This document shows positions 1-11,284 of a stretch of 64,000 nucleotides of DNA, in pieces. Location of the stretch: the NCBI GenBank assembly GCA_032358255.1, contig JAULBX010008218.1, forward strand, positions 1 to 64,000, read 5' to 3'. The notes below the pieces were generated by a model. The model had not been told where the DNA came from. It made no database searches and saw only the letters and a program-made list of their open reading frames with translations. Numbering within the stretch: the first letter of the stretch is position 1; each line of letters begins with the position of its first letter. The translations under genes were made by a program, and so were the position numbers. This stretch comes from Heterotrichella gracilis (taxonomy: Eukaryota; Sar; Xanthophyceae; Tribonematales; Xanthonemataceae).

Positions 1-3000
1 GGGGTGCGGGAGGGGGGGGGGCTGGGGGGGCGGTTGTGGGGGAGGAGTGGGGGGCGGCAAGGCTGTGGGAGGGGAGGCAAGGGGGGCATTCATATGGGGC
101 AAGGGGCTGTTATAATGGCCAATGCATAGTCAGCTTCATAATGATGAATCTACGGCAAAATGGTAATACTGGCGAAGCAAGCGTGGCTTGTGGAAGCCCA
201 CAAGAAAAGCAAGAAAAAACAAAATAAAACATTCCCACCCATCGCGATATCTCATGCATTCATTTGCTTGCGTACGCACATGGTAATTCACAAGCCCACC
301 AATGCAAGGGGGGGGGGGCTCATGCTGGGCAGGACTATGCATGGGAGGTTATAGTAAGCATGTGATGCATGTAGGCGGTGCAGGTGTGGTGATCGTACCT
401 GGTGGCGGTCCTGCAACAAAGAAAAGGAGGGGGATGTCAGCATCAAGCCAGGAAGGTAATACACCGATCAAGAACCGCAGAGATGCACTGCACAGCTGAA
501 AGCAATACATTTGTGCCTGCCAACGCATATCACATGGGTGGACGAAGGTGATGCGTATCTGGTGTTGGTGGGGTGCTTACCTGGAGGTGGTGGGGATGGT
601 GGTGGCGGCGTAGGTGGCGGGTAAGGTGGCGGGGAGGGCGGTGGACCTGGGGTGGGGGTGGGGGGTGAGGGGAGTGAGCAAGGAACTTTCAGCTTGGGAA
701 ATGTGACGCATACTTGTAAAAGGTAATACATCGACATGGCATTCAGGATCCAATCAATGCATGTGTCGTCAATCATAAAATCAACATACATCTATTCTGA
801 CTGCACGTGAAGTGTGTAATAACCGACTACTACATCCAGTACGCAGCACTACATGTGGTGGAGTAACTCACAATATATACATAATGTGTCACATTAGATG
901 CCATTTACAGTGCCTATATGTGGACGGCCATCAGGCTGGTGTTCCTACAACCGTGTGCGCCTTTGGTTTGGTGATGTGGTATGTGCATTTGTGGTGGGCA
1001 GTTCAAAACCCATTGCCAGTTATTGGTGTGCCACAATCTGCCATGAGGACCATACGCTGTTCCAAAGAGACAACGCATGGCAGAAATAGGCGGAAATACC
1101 ATGGCGATGGGAAAGAAAAGAACAGCGCCATGGCAGTGCTAGAAACCAGGGGATTGAAGAAAATTAAAGGGCAACAGCAAGGAAATTCAGGGGGAAGAAA
1201 AAAATGGGGGCTGGGGGTGGTGCTCCACCTGGTGGCGGCGGCAGTGGCGGGGGGGGGGTGGGGGGCGGGGGTGTGGGGGGTGGGGGTGTGGGGGGCGGGG
1301 GGTTGGGGGGCGGAATGCGCGGTGGCGGGCCTGGTCGGTGGGGGGTACAGCTGGCAAGGTCAGGTCAGGGCCAGAGGGGCAAGGGCAGAGAGAATACAAA
1401 CAGAGGCTTGGGGGTCACAGGAAGGGTCAGAGATGGCGGCGCTTGCTAGTCTAGGTGGCAGATGGGGTCTATCTCTGTATTGTCTATATCTATATGAATC
1501 TACATCTACATGGCCTGCATAGACAGATGGGCTATATCTACATGGGGAGTAAAATCCTTGAGGAACTACTTATATGTATCTCTATATATGAAGCTATATC
1601 TACATGGGGCTATATCTATATGGATCTACACCTATATGGGCTGTATCTATATGATTCTATCTAAATGGGCTACACCTACGTATATAAATGCCGCTACATC
1701 TGAATGGTTCCATATCTATATTCATGTGGTCAATTGCTACGAGGTCTAAGGCTCAGAGCAGTATGCAGCTACGGCAAGCAACAGGTAAGCTCCACATGTC
1801 ATGCAGGTCATGCGCTAGTGCTGGTGGTTTTGTCATGAGATGCTCTTTGCGCTGGTCGCTCCAAGCAGGTATGATGCGCCGGTGCAGCAATTGCCAGGTT
1901 GCAATCCTTCACGCAGCCCATCCAAGCAAATGCATCGCACAAATGCAGCGACTGAAAATAAATTTATCTGCATCATGCAAGCAGTCAAGCCCAGGGGGTG
2001 CATGACAGCCATAGTGGGGAGGGTACCTGTGGGCGGGATGGCTGGGGGCGCAAGGGGGGGTGGCGCGTAGAAAGGAGGAGGGGGAGAAAGCCTTCCCGCC
2101 AGGTTCCAATCCAGCTCCTGCTGCTCATTGGTCATGTTCCAGAGGTCCTCTGTGGCAAGGGGAGGAATGAATAAATTAATGTGCCAGGGTAGCCACGCCA
2201 GGGGCACTAGGTAGGGACCACATGTCATCAAGCTTGCATGACTCATGCATCGACCACATCATGAGCTTGCGGCAGGGAGTGGGCATACATGCAGGCACTC
2301 CAGGTGCTTTAGAGCGCGCCAACCGCGGCAGCATGCGCCTGCACCACCCAAGAGGCATGGAACCAACCGCGTGGCCTGCAACCCCCCTGCCCCCACAACC
2401 CCCCTGCCCCCACAACCCCCGAATCGCCTCTCGCCCCCAACCGCAGCGCATTTCGACGCAAAATGCCGAGGGGCTAAATTGCTCACCTGGGTTGATCCAG
2501 TTGATCTCCACGGCAGGCGCCGGGGTCCCGCTGTCCACCTCCAGGCTGGTATTTGACACAAATCTGGGGAATTTGGGCAGCTGCACCTGGGTGCCCTGCT
2601 CCGACAGGCCGGTGGGGCGGGGCGGGAACCCTGTGTTAGGGTCCACGGTCACCTGGTCGGTGTTCTCCCAAGGGGCGCTGCAGGCAAATAGGAGAGGGGA
2701 GGGTGAGGTGTGTGTGTGAAGGGTGTGGCGTTTCCAGTCGGCAGCTGCAGCGTGCACTCGCTCCCCAGGAAGTGGGAGGGTGGCATAAGGGGGCCATGGG
2801 CCATGGGTCATGCAGGTGTGTGGGTGTGATGGGTGCTGGTAGCATGTCTCTCAGCTGCGGCATGGATGGGTACCCCATCATACTTGACGACGTTCGAATG
2901 ATTACATTTTGGTTGAAATGGTTGCCCTATGCATCCTCGGGTCGCCCCGGGTGTCGGACCCTCATGGTCTGCAAACTGGCGATATTATGGTTTCTGCGCT

Positions 3001-6000
3001 TTTGAGGGGTATGTTTCCGCGTGCCCAGGACCCCACAACCCTTACCCGACGTCCAGCGCGACCCACGAGAAGGAGTTTGCAAACTGGCGGTAGTTGTCAG
3101 GCAGCAGCGTCAGCGCCAGCTGGGATGTGAAGTACACACCCTGGCCTAGGGTAAGCATGCCCAGCAGGTTGTGGCCCACCATGCCGGTGGGGACCTGCAA
3201 ACAGGGAGATGATGGTGACCAAAAGGGCACAAGCATTGTATTGGACCTCATGATGTAAACGGTGCCAGGCTCCCATCCTTATTCTGTTATTCTATTCTAT
3301 GTTCGGCCGCAGCTGTCCATGCATGGCATTACAAGTCCATAGCTGCAACTAGCCGTGATGTGAACTGCAATGCATTGCAATGCTGGTCACGATGCTGGTC
3401 AACAGTGGTGATCCCTGATAATCACAACATGGGTACCCTGCTTGCAGTGCACGATGTCCCATCGTCGATGTGGGTACTGCATGTGGGTGCCATGCTGTAC
3501 CAGTTCCATCCCCACTGCATGCGCCGCATCCCCGACCCCACTCACGTTGCGCGCGCTCGCCGCGGCGTAAGCCCCCACCGCAGACATCGCAAGCCCAGTC
3601 CCCAGAAACGCGTTCCCCGCCGCAGCAGCTCCAGTGGCCAGCTGGCTCTCTGGCGCGTAGCGCAGCTCCAGGCTGGACCCCGAGTTAGGGTTTCCGACCA
3701 CGTCCGTGGTCACGTTGGCGGTGACGGTGAGGGTGATGGTGGCGGAGGCGGCCGCGTCGGGCACAAAGGCGGTGACGTACAGCTTACCGGAGGCCACGTC
3801 GTAGGCCACGTCGGTCCTGGGCGATGGAGTTAAGGGTTTAGGGTTTAGGGTTCGCTAGAGGGCACGTCGGTCCTGTGGGGTGGGGTGAGGGTGGACGCGT
3901 GCATTTGATGCGCCCGCCCGGTGCTATGCCTGAGTGTTGCCAATGCATGTTAGTGATGCAACCCCTCTGTGCGCGTCCCCATCCTCCCACACCCATTAGA
4001 CACCCCCATCCACATCCACATGCGTACACCCAATGGTCCCTACAACCACACCACCAAACCCTGGACCTTGTCTCAGCGCACCTCTTCACCCCCGTGATGT
4101 TGAACAGCGCCAAGGGGTCAGCCTGCAGCACCCGCTCGCCAAAGTCCACCAGAAACATTGGCTGCGGGTTGCGGCTCACCCCCTCCCCCTCGCTGCTGGT
4201 CACCTCAACCCGGGGACCCACATTATCCCTATGGATGATGATCACATTCGAGGGGTCGTTGGGGTATCCCAGGAAGTCTTGCAGCGCGTTTGCCCTCACT
4301 TGGACCCTTGCGGGCACCCCCTCCTGCATCTCTACCAGCACGCTGTACAGCTGGCCGCTCGCCAGGCTGCCTGGCTTTGAGAATGAGGAGAGCTGGCCGT
4401 TTTCCACGGTGATGGCGGAGGGCGGCAGGGTCCCCGGGACGCCGGGCGCGATGTTGAGGATGAGCGCCAGGCGGGGCTGCAGGAGGGGAGGAAAAGGTGA
4501 AAATACTGCGGTGGGAGAATGCATGACAAAGGGGGACAGGAGATGTTGCAGGAGACAATACGGGGCAGGTGTAGACGTGAAGAGGGAGGAGGGAGCCAAG
4601 CACTGCCTGCTGAATGCTGATCGCTTGCCCTGCAGTTGTGCTTGCCTCATGCCAGTTCCCAATGCCCTGCACCCTCCAAGGAAACATCGTGTAGGTGGTG
4701 GTGGTGGTGGTGTTGCAGGGAAGTCTAAACCCTAGAGATTGAACCCTATAAATTAAACCTCAAACCCCAAACGCACTCACCGAGGAGGTGTAGATGGTGG
4801 TGGAGTTGTCGCATGGGAACCCGGGGGTGCACACGCGCGTGTCAAAGGCGGTGGCAGGGCGCACCCCTCCGCTGGCACCCACCAGCACCGCGGGGGTGCC
4901 TGATGGCAGGTTGATTGTCACCTGAAGGCCGGAGCTGGGGATGGTGGTGGGGGCGTCGGGGACGGAGCTCTGCGCATAGTGGAGGGGGGCATTGGTGGGG
5001 TGGGGCTAGGTTTGGCAAAGGTGGGCATGATGTGGTTTTATCACTCGCGGCGGGTTTTAGACCTTTCTCCCTTTGTTCTCCAATTCTATTGGATGTGGCG
5101 CGCAGTGTCGTTTTGTGCGATAGTGATCCACCACAGGCGTGCTCAATGTATAATATGTATGGGACCAAACCCTGAATCATAAACCCTACACACTTTCTGT
5201 GAAGTGTCCCATCCCACCACATGTGCATGGAGCAGATGAATCATCCAAGATGACGCATGCTTATCTCCCGGGAAGGTGTGAATGCAGACAATGCCTGTGT
5301 GCTCGGCACCTGGGCTAATCATGTACCGAGGGATGAGACCCGGGCATAACGCCGATATCACTGACAGTGGATGACAACAATGGACAGTGACGATGAACAA
5401 CGAATCATGATAATGGAAAAGGGATTTTAACACCCACCTGGTATGACAGGGGTGGCATTGCAGGTGTGCCGTCAGGCCCCACTGCTCCATCCCCCAGGGG
5501 GGGATTGTACCCTTCGACAGGCGGTGCAGCGGCTGGGGCAAGCGCTGAAGGGAAAACTGTTCCCCCCTCCGGAACCACGAGGGTGGGGAGGGGGGTGGGT
5601 GCAGCTGCGGGGGGCAGCGCCTCTGGCGCTGGTGCAGGCGCTGGCATTGGCTGCCATTCTAGCTGTGGTGCAGGGGTTGGCGTTGGCTGCCATTCAGGTT
5701 GTGGTGCAGGGGCAAGCGCTGGTGCGGGCTGCATAACAGGCTCTGGTGCAGGCGCCGGTGCAGGCAGCGCCATCAGCTGTGCCACCGGCTGTGGTGCTGG
5801 TGCAGGGGCTGGAATGGGCTGTGCCACCGGCTGTGGTGCTGGTGCTGGTGCAAGCGCTGGTGCCGGATGCGCCACTGGCAGCAATGCTGGCGCAGGCGCA
5901 GGCGCCGGCACACCCATATCCCCCACCAGGCCCAGGATCAATTCCAGCGCAGAATCACGTGGCGCAGGGGCAGGCGCCCCCAGCGGTACCCCCACCGGTG

Positions 6001-8413
6001 CGCCCACCGGCGCCACCGCCCGCGGCGGCTGCATCAGGCCATACGCCACCTTTGGCGCGTTGGCCCCACCCACGTTATCGGTCTCGGCGCCGTCCCTCAC
6101 CAGCAGGTGGGTGACTGCGTCGGGGATCACCGCGCGCGCATCGGCGGTGGTCCCCGCGGCGGCGATGCTGCTGGCCCCCGCGCTGGATTCAAGTAATATG
6201 CATGTGGGTGCGGTGGTGGAGGGTCCGCTGAGGCGGCCCCTGCCGCCGGGTGCCACGCCGGCGCATAAGGACTTGACCTGGGATGGGCGCAGGAGGATGA
6301 GGAATACCCCAGGGGGCAGCAGCACCTGGAGCAGGAGGGGGAGGGAGGGGGTGAGCGGCCGCTGACGGGCAGGTAATGGTACGGAGGCTGTTCCGCTTTT
6401 CGTCCCCATCTCAGTTTCCCCCCATAATTCCAGTTGCCGTGGCTTCTTATACCAAAGGAATGGTTCACGCCCCCTCTTTGCAACTACCCACGCTTCAGAT
6501 ACAAAATCTATTTGCGCGCGTTCGCACCCATTGCATCCACGCGGTATACTTGCTGTCTGCCACATGTGCTCCTGTCTACTTCCCCACAGGACCCAGCAGG
6601 GCGGGTAAATGCACACAAGGCCGCCGCGGCGGGTTTAGGGTTTATAGACGCATGCGCTTACCGAGCGGGCATAGGAGGGCAGGTTGCGTGCGCCTGTGTC
6701 CAAGGGGGTCGCGCAGAATGCATCCAGCGGGGTGGACAGCGGAGTGGCCAGGGGGCAGAGGCACGTGCAGGGTGCGTCCAGCCCCACCCCGGTGGTGCTG
6801 TTGGCGCTGCCAGGTGGCGGGCAGCTGCAGTTGCAACTGGTGGCGCCGGACTGGAGCGCGGTCGCCCCTGCAGGCAGGAGGCATGGTGTGTATGAGAGTG
6901 TGTGTATATGCGGTGGGGGGGTGCGGTGGGTGGCGTGGTGAACTGGCTAGTGGCGTGGTGCGTGCACCCTCCAAGTGGATACGCCAAGCTGGTAATGTAG
7001 TGCAGTGAAAGTCTTCAGAATTGAAGGCTGCAACATTTGCTATATGGATAGTACAAGTCATCGGCGGCGCGGCATGTTGAGCAGCAGGTGGTGGTGTGCC
7101 TGTATGCCTGCACGCACCTAGTGGCTTTGTGGTTACAAGCTGCTTCTGATCCGCTGTGCTCCCCCTGAACACCGCGTCCAGCCTCACAGCACCCTCCAGC
7201 CGCGCCACGGGGCGCTTGCAGTTGCTGTCTGAGAACAGCTGCACCTGAAGGGTTGCAAGGGTTTCAGGGTTAGGGCTCAGGGTTGGGCTCAGCGGTGGGG
7301 GAGGTTGCCACAGCGGCGCTTGGACGGACTGGTGGGTGCACGGCAAGGCGGCGGGGTCAAGTGTAAAGTGCCAAGGGGAGACACGCACACACAAACCGGC
7401 CAGTGGTTTAGGGTTTGTGCACTGGGTGTTGCCAAGCAAGGAAGTCTGCGACACGCTTTCAGGTTCAGCCCAAGGAGCAGGCTGCACAGTAGCAGGGGAA
7501 AGTGGCGAGTGCACAGAGCTGAAGTCTACGCATGGTGCTCTACCCGGCCTTGTGAAGGCAGTAACGCAAGGCTGGCTGGCTACTTCTGGAACAGCAATGG
7601 GCCAAAACACCAGGGGGATGATACACCACTTCAGCTAGGAGTAAACCCAGCGAGCAGGCCCACGCAGTTTGCTATCAATCCAAATCTTTTGGTAAGTTGC
7701 TGAACTTTTTACACACCACACTGTGCCGTGAAAGGTGTAGTGGGATGTGTAGTGGGTTAAGACCCCACGAGTTCAGTGGGGAGACGTGCAAAGCGCTTAA
7801 AGGGCCCACGGATGCAAACGAGAGGCCACAGAAATGGTACACAGTAGTGTGAAGACGACGTTGATAACTTTGCTTGGCAAGGCCGGATTGGACCAAGTTC
7901 TGCTAAAAAGGAAGGCAATTAATACCCCGGTTAGTAATACGTAAAAGGGCTGGATCTCGCGAGAAAACGGAAGCAAACGCAGCACGAAGCGGCCCCAATG
8001 TGATAACGAGGATTTCGGAATCGTGACGAGACCCATGCCAACTGCCCACAATCATTCCTGTTCGAAATACGGGTTTGAACTGCAATCCTCAAAGGCAGGG
8101 CGAGCCAGCCCAACAAGGCACGACGCATACATACCGAAGCAACTCCCTACTTGCCCAAGCACTTTCGCAACTTCGCACCCTAGAGGTAAACAGCTTCGCT
8201 TCGCAACAGCCACGTGATTGGGTCGAGGACAACACAATCCGTTTCGTTGCAGCAGCCCACCAGCCATGAAACCCCAAGCCCTTTCAACGCCCATACCTGA
8301 GGAGGAAGGAGGGTCGCGCCACCCAATCCAGAGGCACTGGTGCCCGCCGCCCTTGCCAAACCTGCCACCGTTGCCAACAACACGCAGCCCAGTAGCCAGT
8401 GTGCCTTGGCCAT
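1..8413 (-). CDS. Secreted or surface Pro/Ala-rich protein with Ig-like strands (5' part, runs off left edge)
   Basis: Starts at 8413 in a strong context (gccaccATGG). The first exon encodes a signal peptide ending near GLARA. Exons that close in phase: 8297-8413, 7118-7244, 6662-6867, 5438-6325, 4781-4969, 4082-4476, 3546-3816, 3046-3194, 2487-2677, 2027-2149, then Pro-rich cassettes 1229-1330, 581-646 and 399-410. In order the ~945 residues hold a Cys-rich part (TSCNCSCPPPG, CTCLCP), a stalk of about 300 residues of PAPAPAPQPVAQP-type repeats, beta-strand-rich segments like bacterial-type Ig domains (around VRANALQDFLGYPNDPS and VTANVTTDVVGNPNSGS), a small-residue hydrophobic stretch (GNAFLGTGLAMSAVGAYAAA) that may cross the membrane, and Pro-rich cassettes. 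This resembles hydroxyproline-rich wall or surface proteins of green algae. Function is not known. The 3' end lies outside the window. Exon choice is firm from 2027 to 7244 and weaker for the left cassettes. Confidence 0.72.
399..1330 (-). other. Three phase-1 symmetric Pro-rich cassette exons
   Basis: Candidate exons 1229-1330 (102 nt), 581-646 (66 nt) and 399-410 (12 nt). Each starts after an AG, ends in CCAG before a GT, is a multiple of three, and keeps phase 1 on both sides, matching the phase left by the exon ending at 2027. Each adds a proline block (for instance GPPPSPPPYPPPTPPPPS). The rest of 1-2026 is low-complexity G-rich or AT-rich sequence with no other exon I can defend. Confidence 0.5.
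1484..1728. repeat. Degenerate minisatellite, CTATATCTACATGGG-like unit
   Basis: About 240 bases made of diverged copies of a 15-18 base unit around CTATATCTACATGGG, TCTATATGGATCTACACC and similar. It lies in the intron 1331-2026 of the surface-protein gene. Open frames across it are products of the repeat. Confidence 0.75.
3801..3883. repeat. Duplicated exon edge separated by TTTAGGG motif
   Basis: The exon edge at 3801-3827 (contains CACGTCGGTCCTG) recurs at 3857-3883 inside the adjoining intron. Between the copies lies 3831-3852, roughly three TTTAGGG-like telomere units. Confidence 0.75.
7245..8296 (-). other. Long first intron of the surface-protein gene
   Basis: The 1052-base intron between the signal-peptide exon and the exon beginning VQLFSDSN. 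Phase 0 on both sides. On the same strand it holds an 80-codon ATG frame (8036-7797) with two hydrophobic stretches (PFYVLLTGVLIAFLF and VINVVFTLLCTISVA). I cannot show that this frame is a gene. Confidence 0.5.
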
Positions 8414-9223
8414 GGTGGCATGGCCACCACTGTGCCAATGCCCCCCTTGGGCTCGTGGCCCCATCCTTATGGCCGATTGCGCCCAGTGACGACCGAAGGT
8501 CTCACGAGCTGCATGATTACAACGAAAAGAAACAGATCCAATATAGGACCAGTGCCCTGCAAGCAGTTACAGCGAGTTCTGAGGTGGCGGTATCCCTCGT
8601 TCAACCCAGCCCCGCCACCCTTGGAGTTCTGCCTCATGCGTGCGATAGGCACCTAAACGCGCGAGTAGCAGAGAGCAGGGGCAATATGCCTTGATGTTCA
8701 CTCTCACAAGACCACGCACTGCTCAACATGCTGCAGCTTTGCCTCCTGTAAAGGTCATATTGGGCTGTGCCACGAGGCCACCACTAGCCAGCCGAGCTGG
8801 GCCCCCAACTTTTTGGATGCAGGGCACTTTTCCACCTTGCGCAGCATGGCCAGCTGGCATGCCACATGCGGCTGGCCGCCTTTGGCGCCAAAACTTTGGC
8901 TAAAGCTTCAAACACGCCTGCACCGATGCTGCTTGCACCACTTCCAGTGAACAGGACCGCTGGCGGTACGCTTCGTGCGCTTCGTTAGTGCTCTACAGTG
9001 AAGGGTTCCCCTGTGAGCTGTCTTTGCACTAGGTGTGCCATTCGCTCCAGAAGCCGTGCACCCCCGGCCCCACTTAAACTTTGCAGCCGTTGAAGCAAGG
9101 GGTGTGCCGTTGGTGTTGTGCATGCGTGTACCTATATCTGGCGCTGCTCATACCCTGCGTTTGAGTGCCGCATGGCAAGTGCTAGACTGCACGCGTGACA
9201 CATTGTGACACACACTGGGCAAG
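8414..9223. other. Divergent intergenic spacer
   Basis: About 0.8 kb between the starts of the surface-protein gene (minus) and mL54 (plus). It should carry both promoters. I see no clear TATA box, RNA gene or coding exon. Confidence 0.5.
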
Positions 9224-9775
9224 ATGCAAACGTGGGCCTTGGGGAGACTGGCGACTGCTGCTTGCAGGCATACTATGTTGGCAGACATCCGGCCTGTTGT
9301 TACATCAGGTACTGCCCAGATCCCTTCGTTTGCATATGCATGCATAATGGGGGCTGGGTTTCCCAGTCTAGCGGGTTATCTGCAAGTACTGCTTCCTGAC
9401 TTGCTGAGTTCACTGGTAGGTCTCAGGAGCTTTTCAGAATTTGCCCCGGTCAACATATACAAAGATGGCACAGACCCGCCCCTGAAAGACGAGAGTGAGT
9501 ACCCCGATTGGCTGTGGAAGCTTGCGGACACTGAAAAGACGCTAGGCCAGCTTCAAAGAGAAGACCCAGAAGAAATGGAGTTGGAGGAGGTAGGTTTTTT
9601 ATTTGTCATCCATGCCACGCCCGCGCCAAGTTGCAATTTAACCAACACAGTGTTGAACCAATCATGGATAGCTTTACTAACGGTGGGGTGTATTGCTCGA
9701 CAGACGGCCAGATACTTGAAGTTGGTGAACCGCAAGGCGATCAAGGAGAAGAATGCAATCAAAGCCAAGAAGTAA
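9224..9775 (+). CDS. Mitochondrial large-subunit ribosomal protein mL54 (MRPL37 type)
   Basis: Small mitoribosomal protein. The core FAPVNIYKDGTDPPLKDE followed by YPDWLWKL, and the C-terminal RYLKLVNRKAIKEKNAIKAK, are the family hallmarks (NIYKDGxDP, SEYPDWLW, KxxNRxxIKxxN). The N-terminus from ATG 9224 is basic and amphipathic (MQTWALGRLATAACRH), as expected of a mitochondrial presequence. An intron 9590-9703 (gtaggt...cgacag) is well supported because removing it joins LEE to TARYLKL. A second intron 9309-9419 is likely and would give 108 residues; if retained, 145. Both introns are multiples of three and stop-free, so one frame runs through the whole locus. Convergent with the zinc-finger gene downstream. 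Confidence 0.86.
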   Translation: MQTWALGRLATAACRHTMLADIRPVVTSGTAQIPSFAYACIMGAGFPSLAGYLQVLLPDLLSSLVGLRSFSEFAPVNIYKDGTDPPLKDESEYPDWLWKLADTEKTLGQLQREDPEEMELEEVGFLFVIHATPAPSCNLTNTVLNQSWIALLTVGCIARQTARYLKLVNRKAIKEKNAIKAKK

Positions 9776-10473
9776 GGGGTCGTGTTGGCCAGCCAGGCAT
9801 GGTATTTTGGGCAATGGCATGGCGCTGCGTCCCAATGACGGGGACAAGACTTGGCGCTGTGCAACTGCCTGCTCACTTTCATGTGATACCACGGTATGTG
9901 CCCACAGTATCATGGCAGATTTATTCTACTGCGGCAGCAGCTAGCACTTTAACATGGCAAGCAACCAGCCTGGTTTTGGTGGCGCATTGTGTTGCCGACC
10001 ACTTACACATTATTATTTGATGGTTGGGCCAATGGCTTCACCTTCAAACACTTTTGCGCACTTCTATATTTCTCTGTAAACTTACAACGAGAGCCAGGGC
10101 AGCTAGCAATTAACAAACAGGGCCTGCACTCAGTCCAGAGGAGTGGCAAAGCGAAGGAATAATAACTGTCTTTGGGACACCCTTGGGAACATGTCGGGCC
10201 GTGTAAAGCATCTAATGTTGTTTGTTGTTTCTTGGCTGGGGCGGGCTACTTGGTTGGGGCTACTGTGGTCCATGCAACCTTTCTCGCTTGGGGCGACTCC
10301 AACCATTTGTGTCTATGGCTGGGTAGTGTGCTACTCCTCCATGTAGCAGTGTGAGGTCATGGAATGGGCTGCTCTTTGCCCAAGGGGACAAGATTTTGTT
10401 GCGTGAACTCCACAATCCATTGTCAGTCAGCCATTCCAAAAGTATCATGTGATGATAAGACCTATCTGGTCTT
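9776..10473. other. Convergent spacer
   Basis: 3' ends of mL54 (plus) and the zinc-finger gene (minus) face each other across 0.7 kb. Presumably 3' UTRs. Frames here, such as 10143-10346 (+), show no family likeness. Confidence 0.45.
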
Positions 10474-11284
10474 CTAAGTCTTCAAATGGGGGAAGCAACT
10501 CTGCGAGGCCAAAGGTGACAATCCTCAGAGAGCACTCACAACGACGCTGGGTCACAGTATTTGGCGTACCTCAGACATGGCACAAAACTTGCCGAGACAG
10601 GTGTGGTTGGCGCACAATGTGCACGACTGAATGCTTGTTTGGGTGTATTGCTGGCACGCCTGTGATAAGCCAAAGTGCAGTATGCAGGCATGGGCCAGGC
10701 ATGCAACAATTGCTCATAGCAATGAAAGGTTTCAGGGGGACACACTTACGTAAAAGTCAGTTTTACTGTGCTTGCTGTCATGGTGCTCCTTCAACTTGGC
10801 TTCAGTGGATGTGCAAAGAAAGCTCTGTCGGCATATCGCGCACTGCAAGGCAAGCAACAGTTTATCCTTCTGAGCTGTAGTTATTGCAGGCTGGTAGGCC
10901 AAAAGGGAACACCTGGCACAAGCAAGTAGACCATGGTATTCTTCTTGTTTTCAACAGTATTGCGTTAGAACACACTAGTGTGCTCTAGCTGGTATGCAAT
11001 TAGATTGGGAATAAGTGGTAAAGACACGAGTGCCCACTGATCCACCACCACCACAGTACGAAGAGCCAAAGGCTGACACATACCAGGATATTCTGTGCTG
11101 CAGCGTTAGCTTTCAGTTGACTGCCTGCGAGGGAAGGAAGCGTTGTTCAGCTTTGTCCTCACCAGGGCTACAGCAACAGGACAAACCATGCCAGTGCATG
11201 TCACGCACCAGCACCCTTCTTTTTCTCCGCCTCCAGCTTTTTGGCACGAGCCATTGCAGTTTTTTGTGCATTGCCTCCGCCCAT
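10474..11284 (-). CDS. Small zinc-finger protein of the At2g23090 family
   Basis: Four exons: 11209-11284, 11084-11124, 10750-10842, 10474-10500, all GT-AG with matching phases, giving 78 residues. The N-terminus MGGGNAQKTAMARAKKLEAE is nearly diagnostic: plant relatives begin MGGGNGQKAKMARERN. A single finger follows with C40, C43, H59 and H64 (C-x2-C-x15-H-x4-H) and a C-terminal CFPHLK signature. These proteins are small, basic at the N-terminus and of unknown function; the family is annotated as zinc-binding and related to the 4F5/SERF group. The start is shared with homologues and no upstream extension is needed. Divergent from citrate synthase. Confidence 0.88.

Noticed and set aside
812-1522. 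236-codon frame on plus with a Gly/Val/Trp-rich middle
   Set aside because: Middle part is the complement of a Pro-rich cassette and the rest is low-information sequence; no start context or domain.
2222-2719. 165-codon plus frame
   Set aside because: Antisense to the surface-protein exon 2487-2677 and flanking intron.
3831-3852. True telomere or subtelomere
   Set aside because: TTTAGGG runs are only two to four imperfect units and lie inside introns of ordinary genes, so they are interstitial motifs.
5466-6365. 299-codon Gly/Ala-rich frame on plus
   Set aside because: Antisense shadow of the Pro/Ala stalk exon (5438-6325, minus), produced by its GC-rich repeats.
7797-8036. 80-codon minus frame with two hydrophobic stretches inside an intron
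   Set aside because: Tempting as a nested small membrane-protein gene, but no family match and no evidence of separate transcription.
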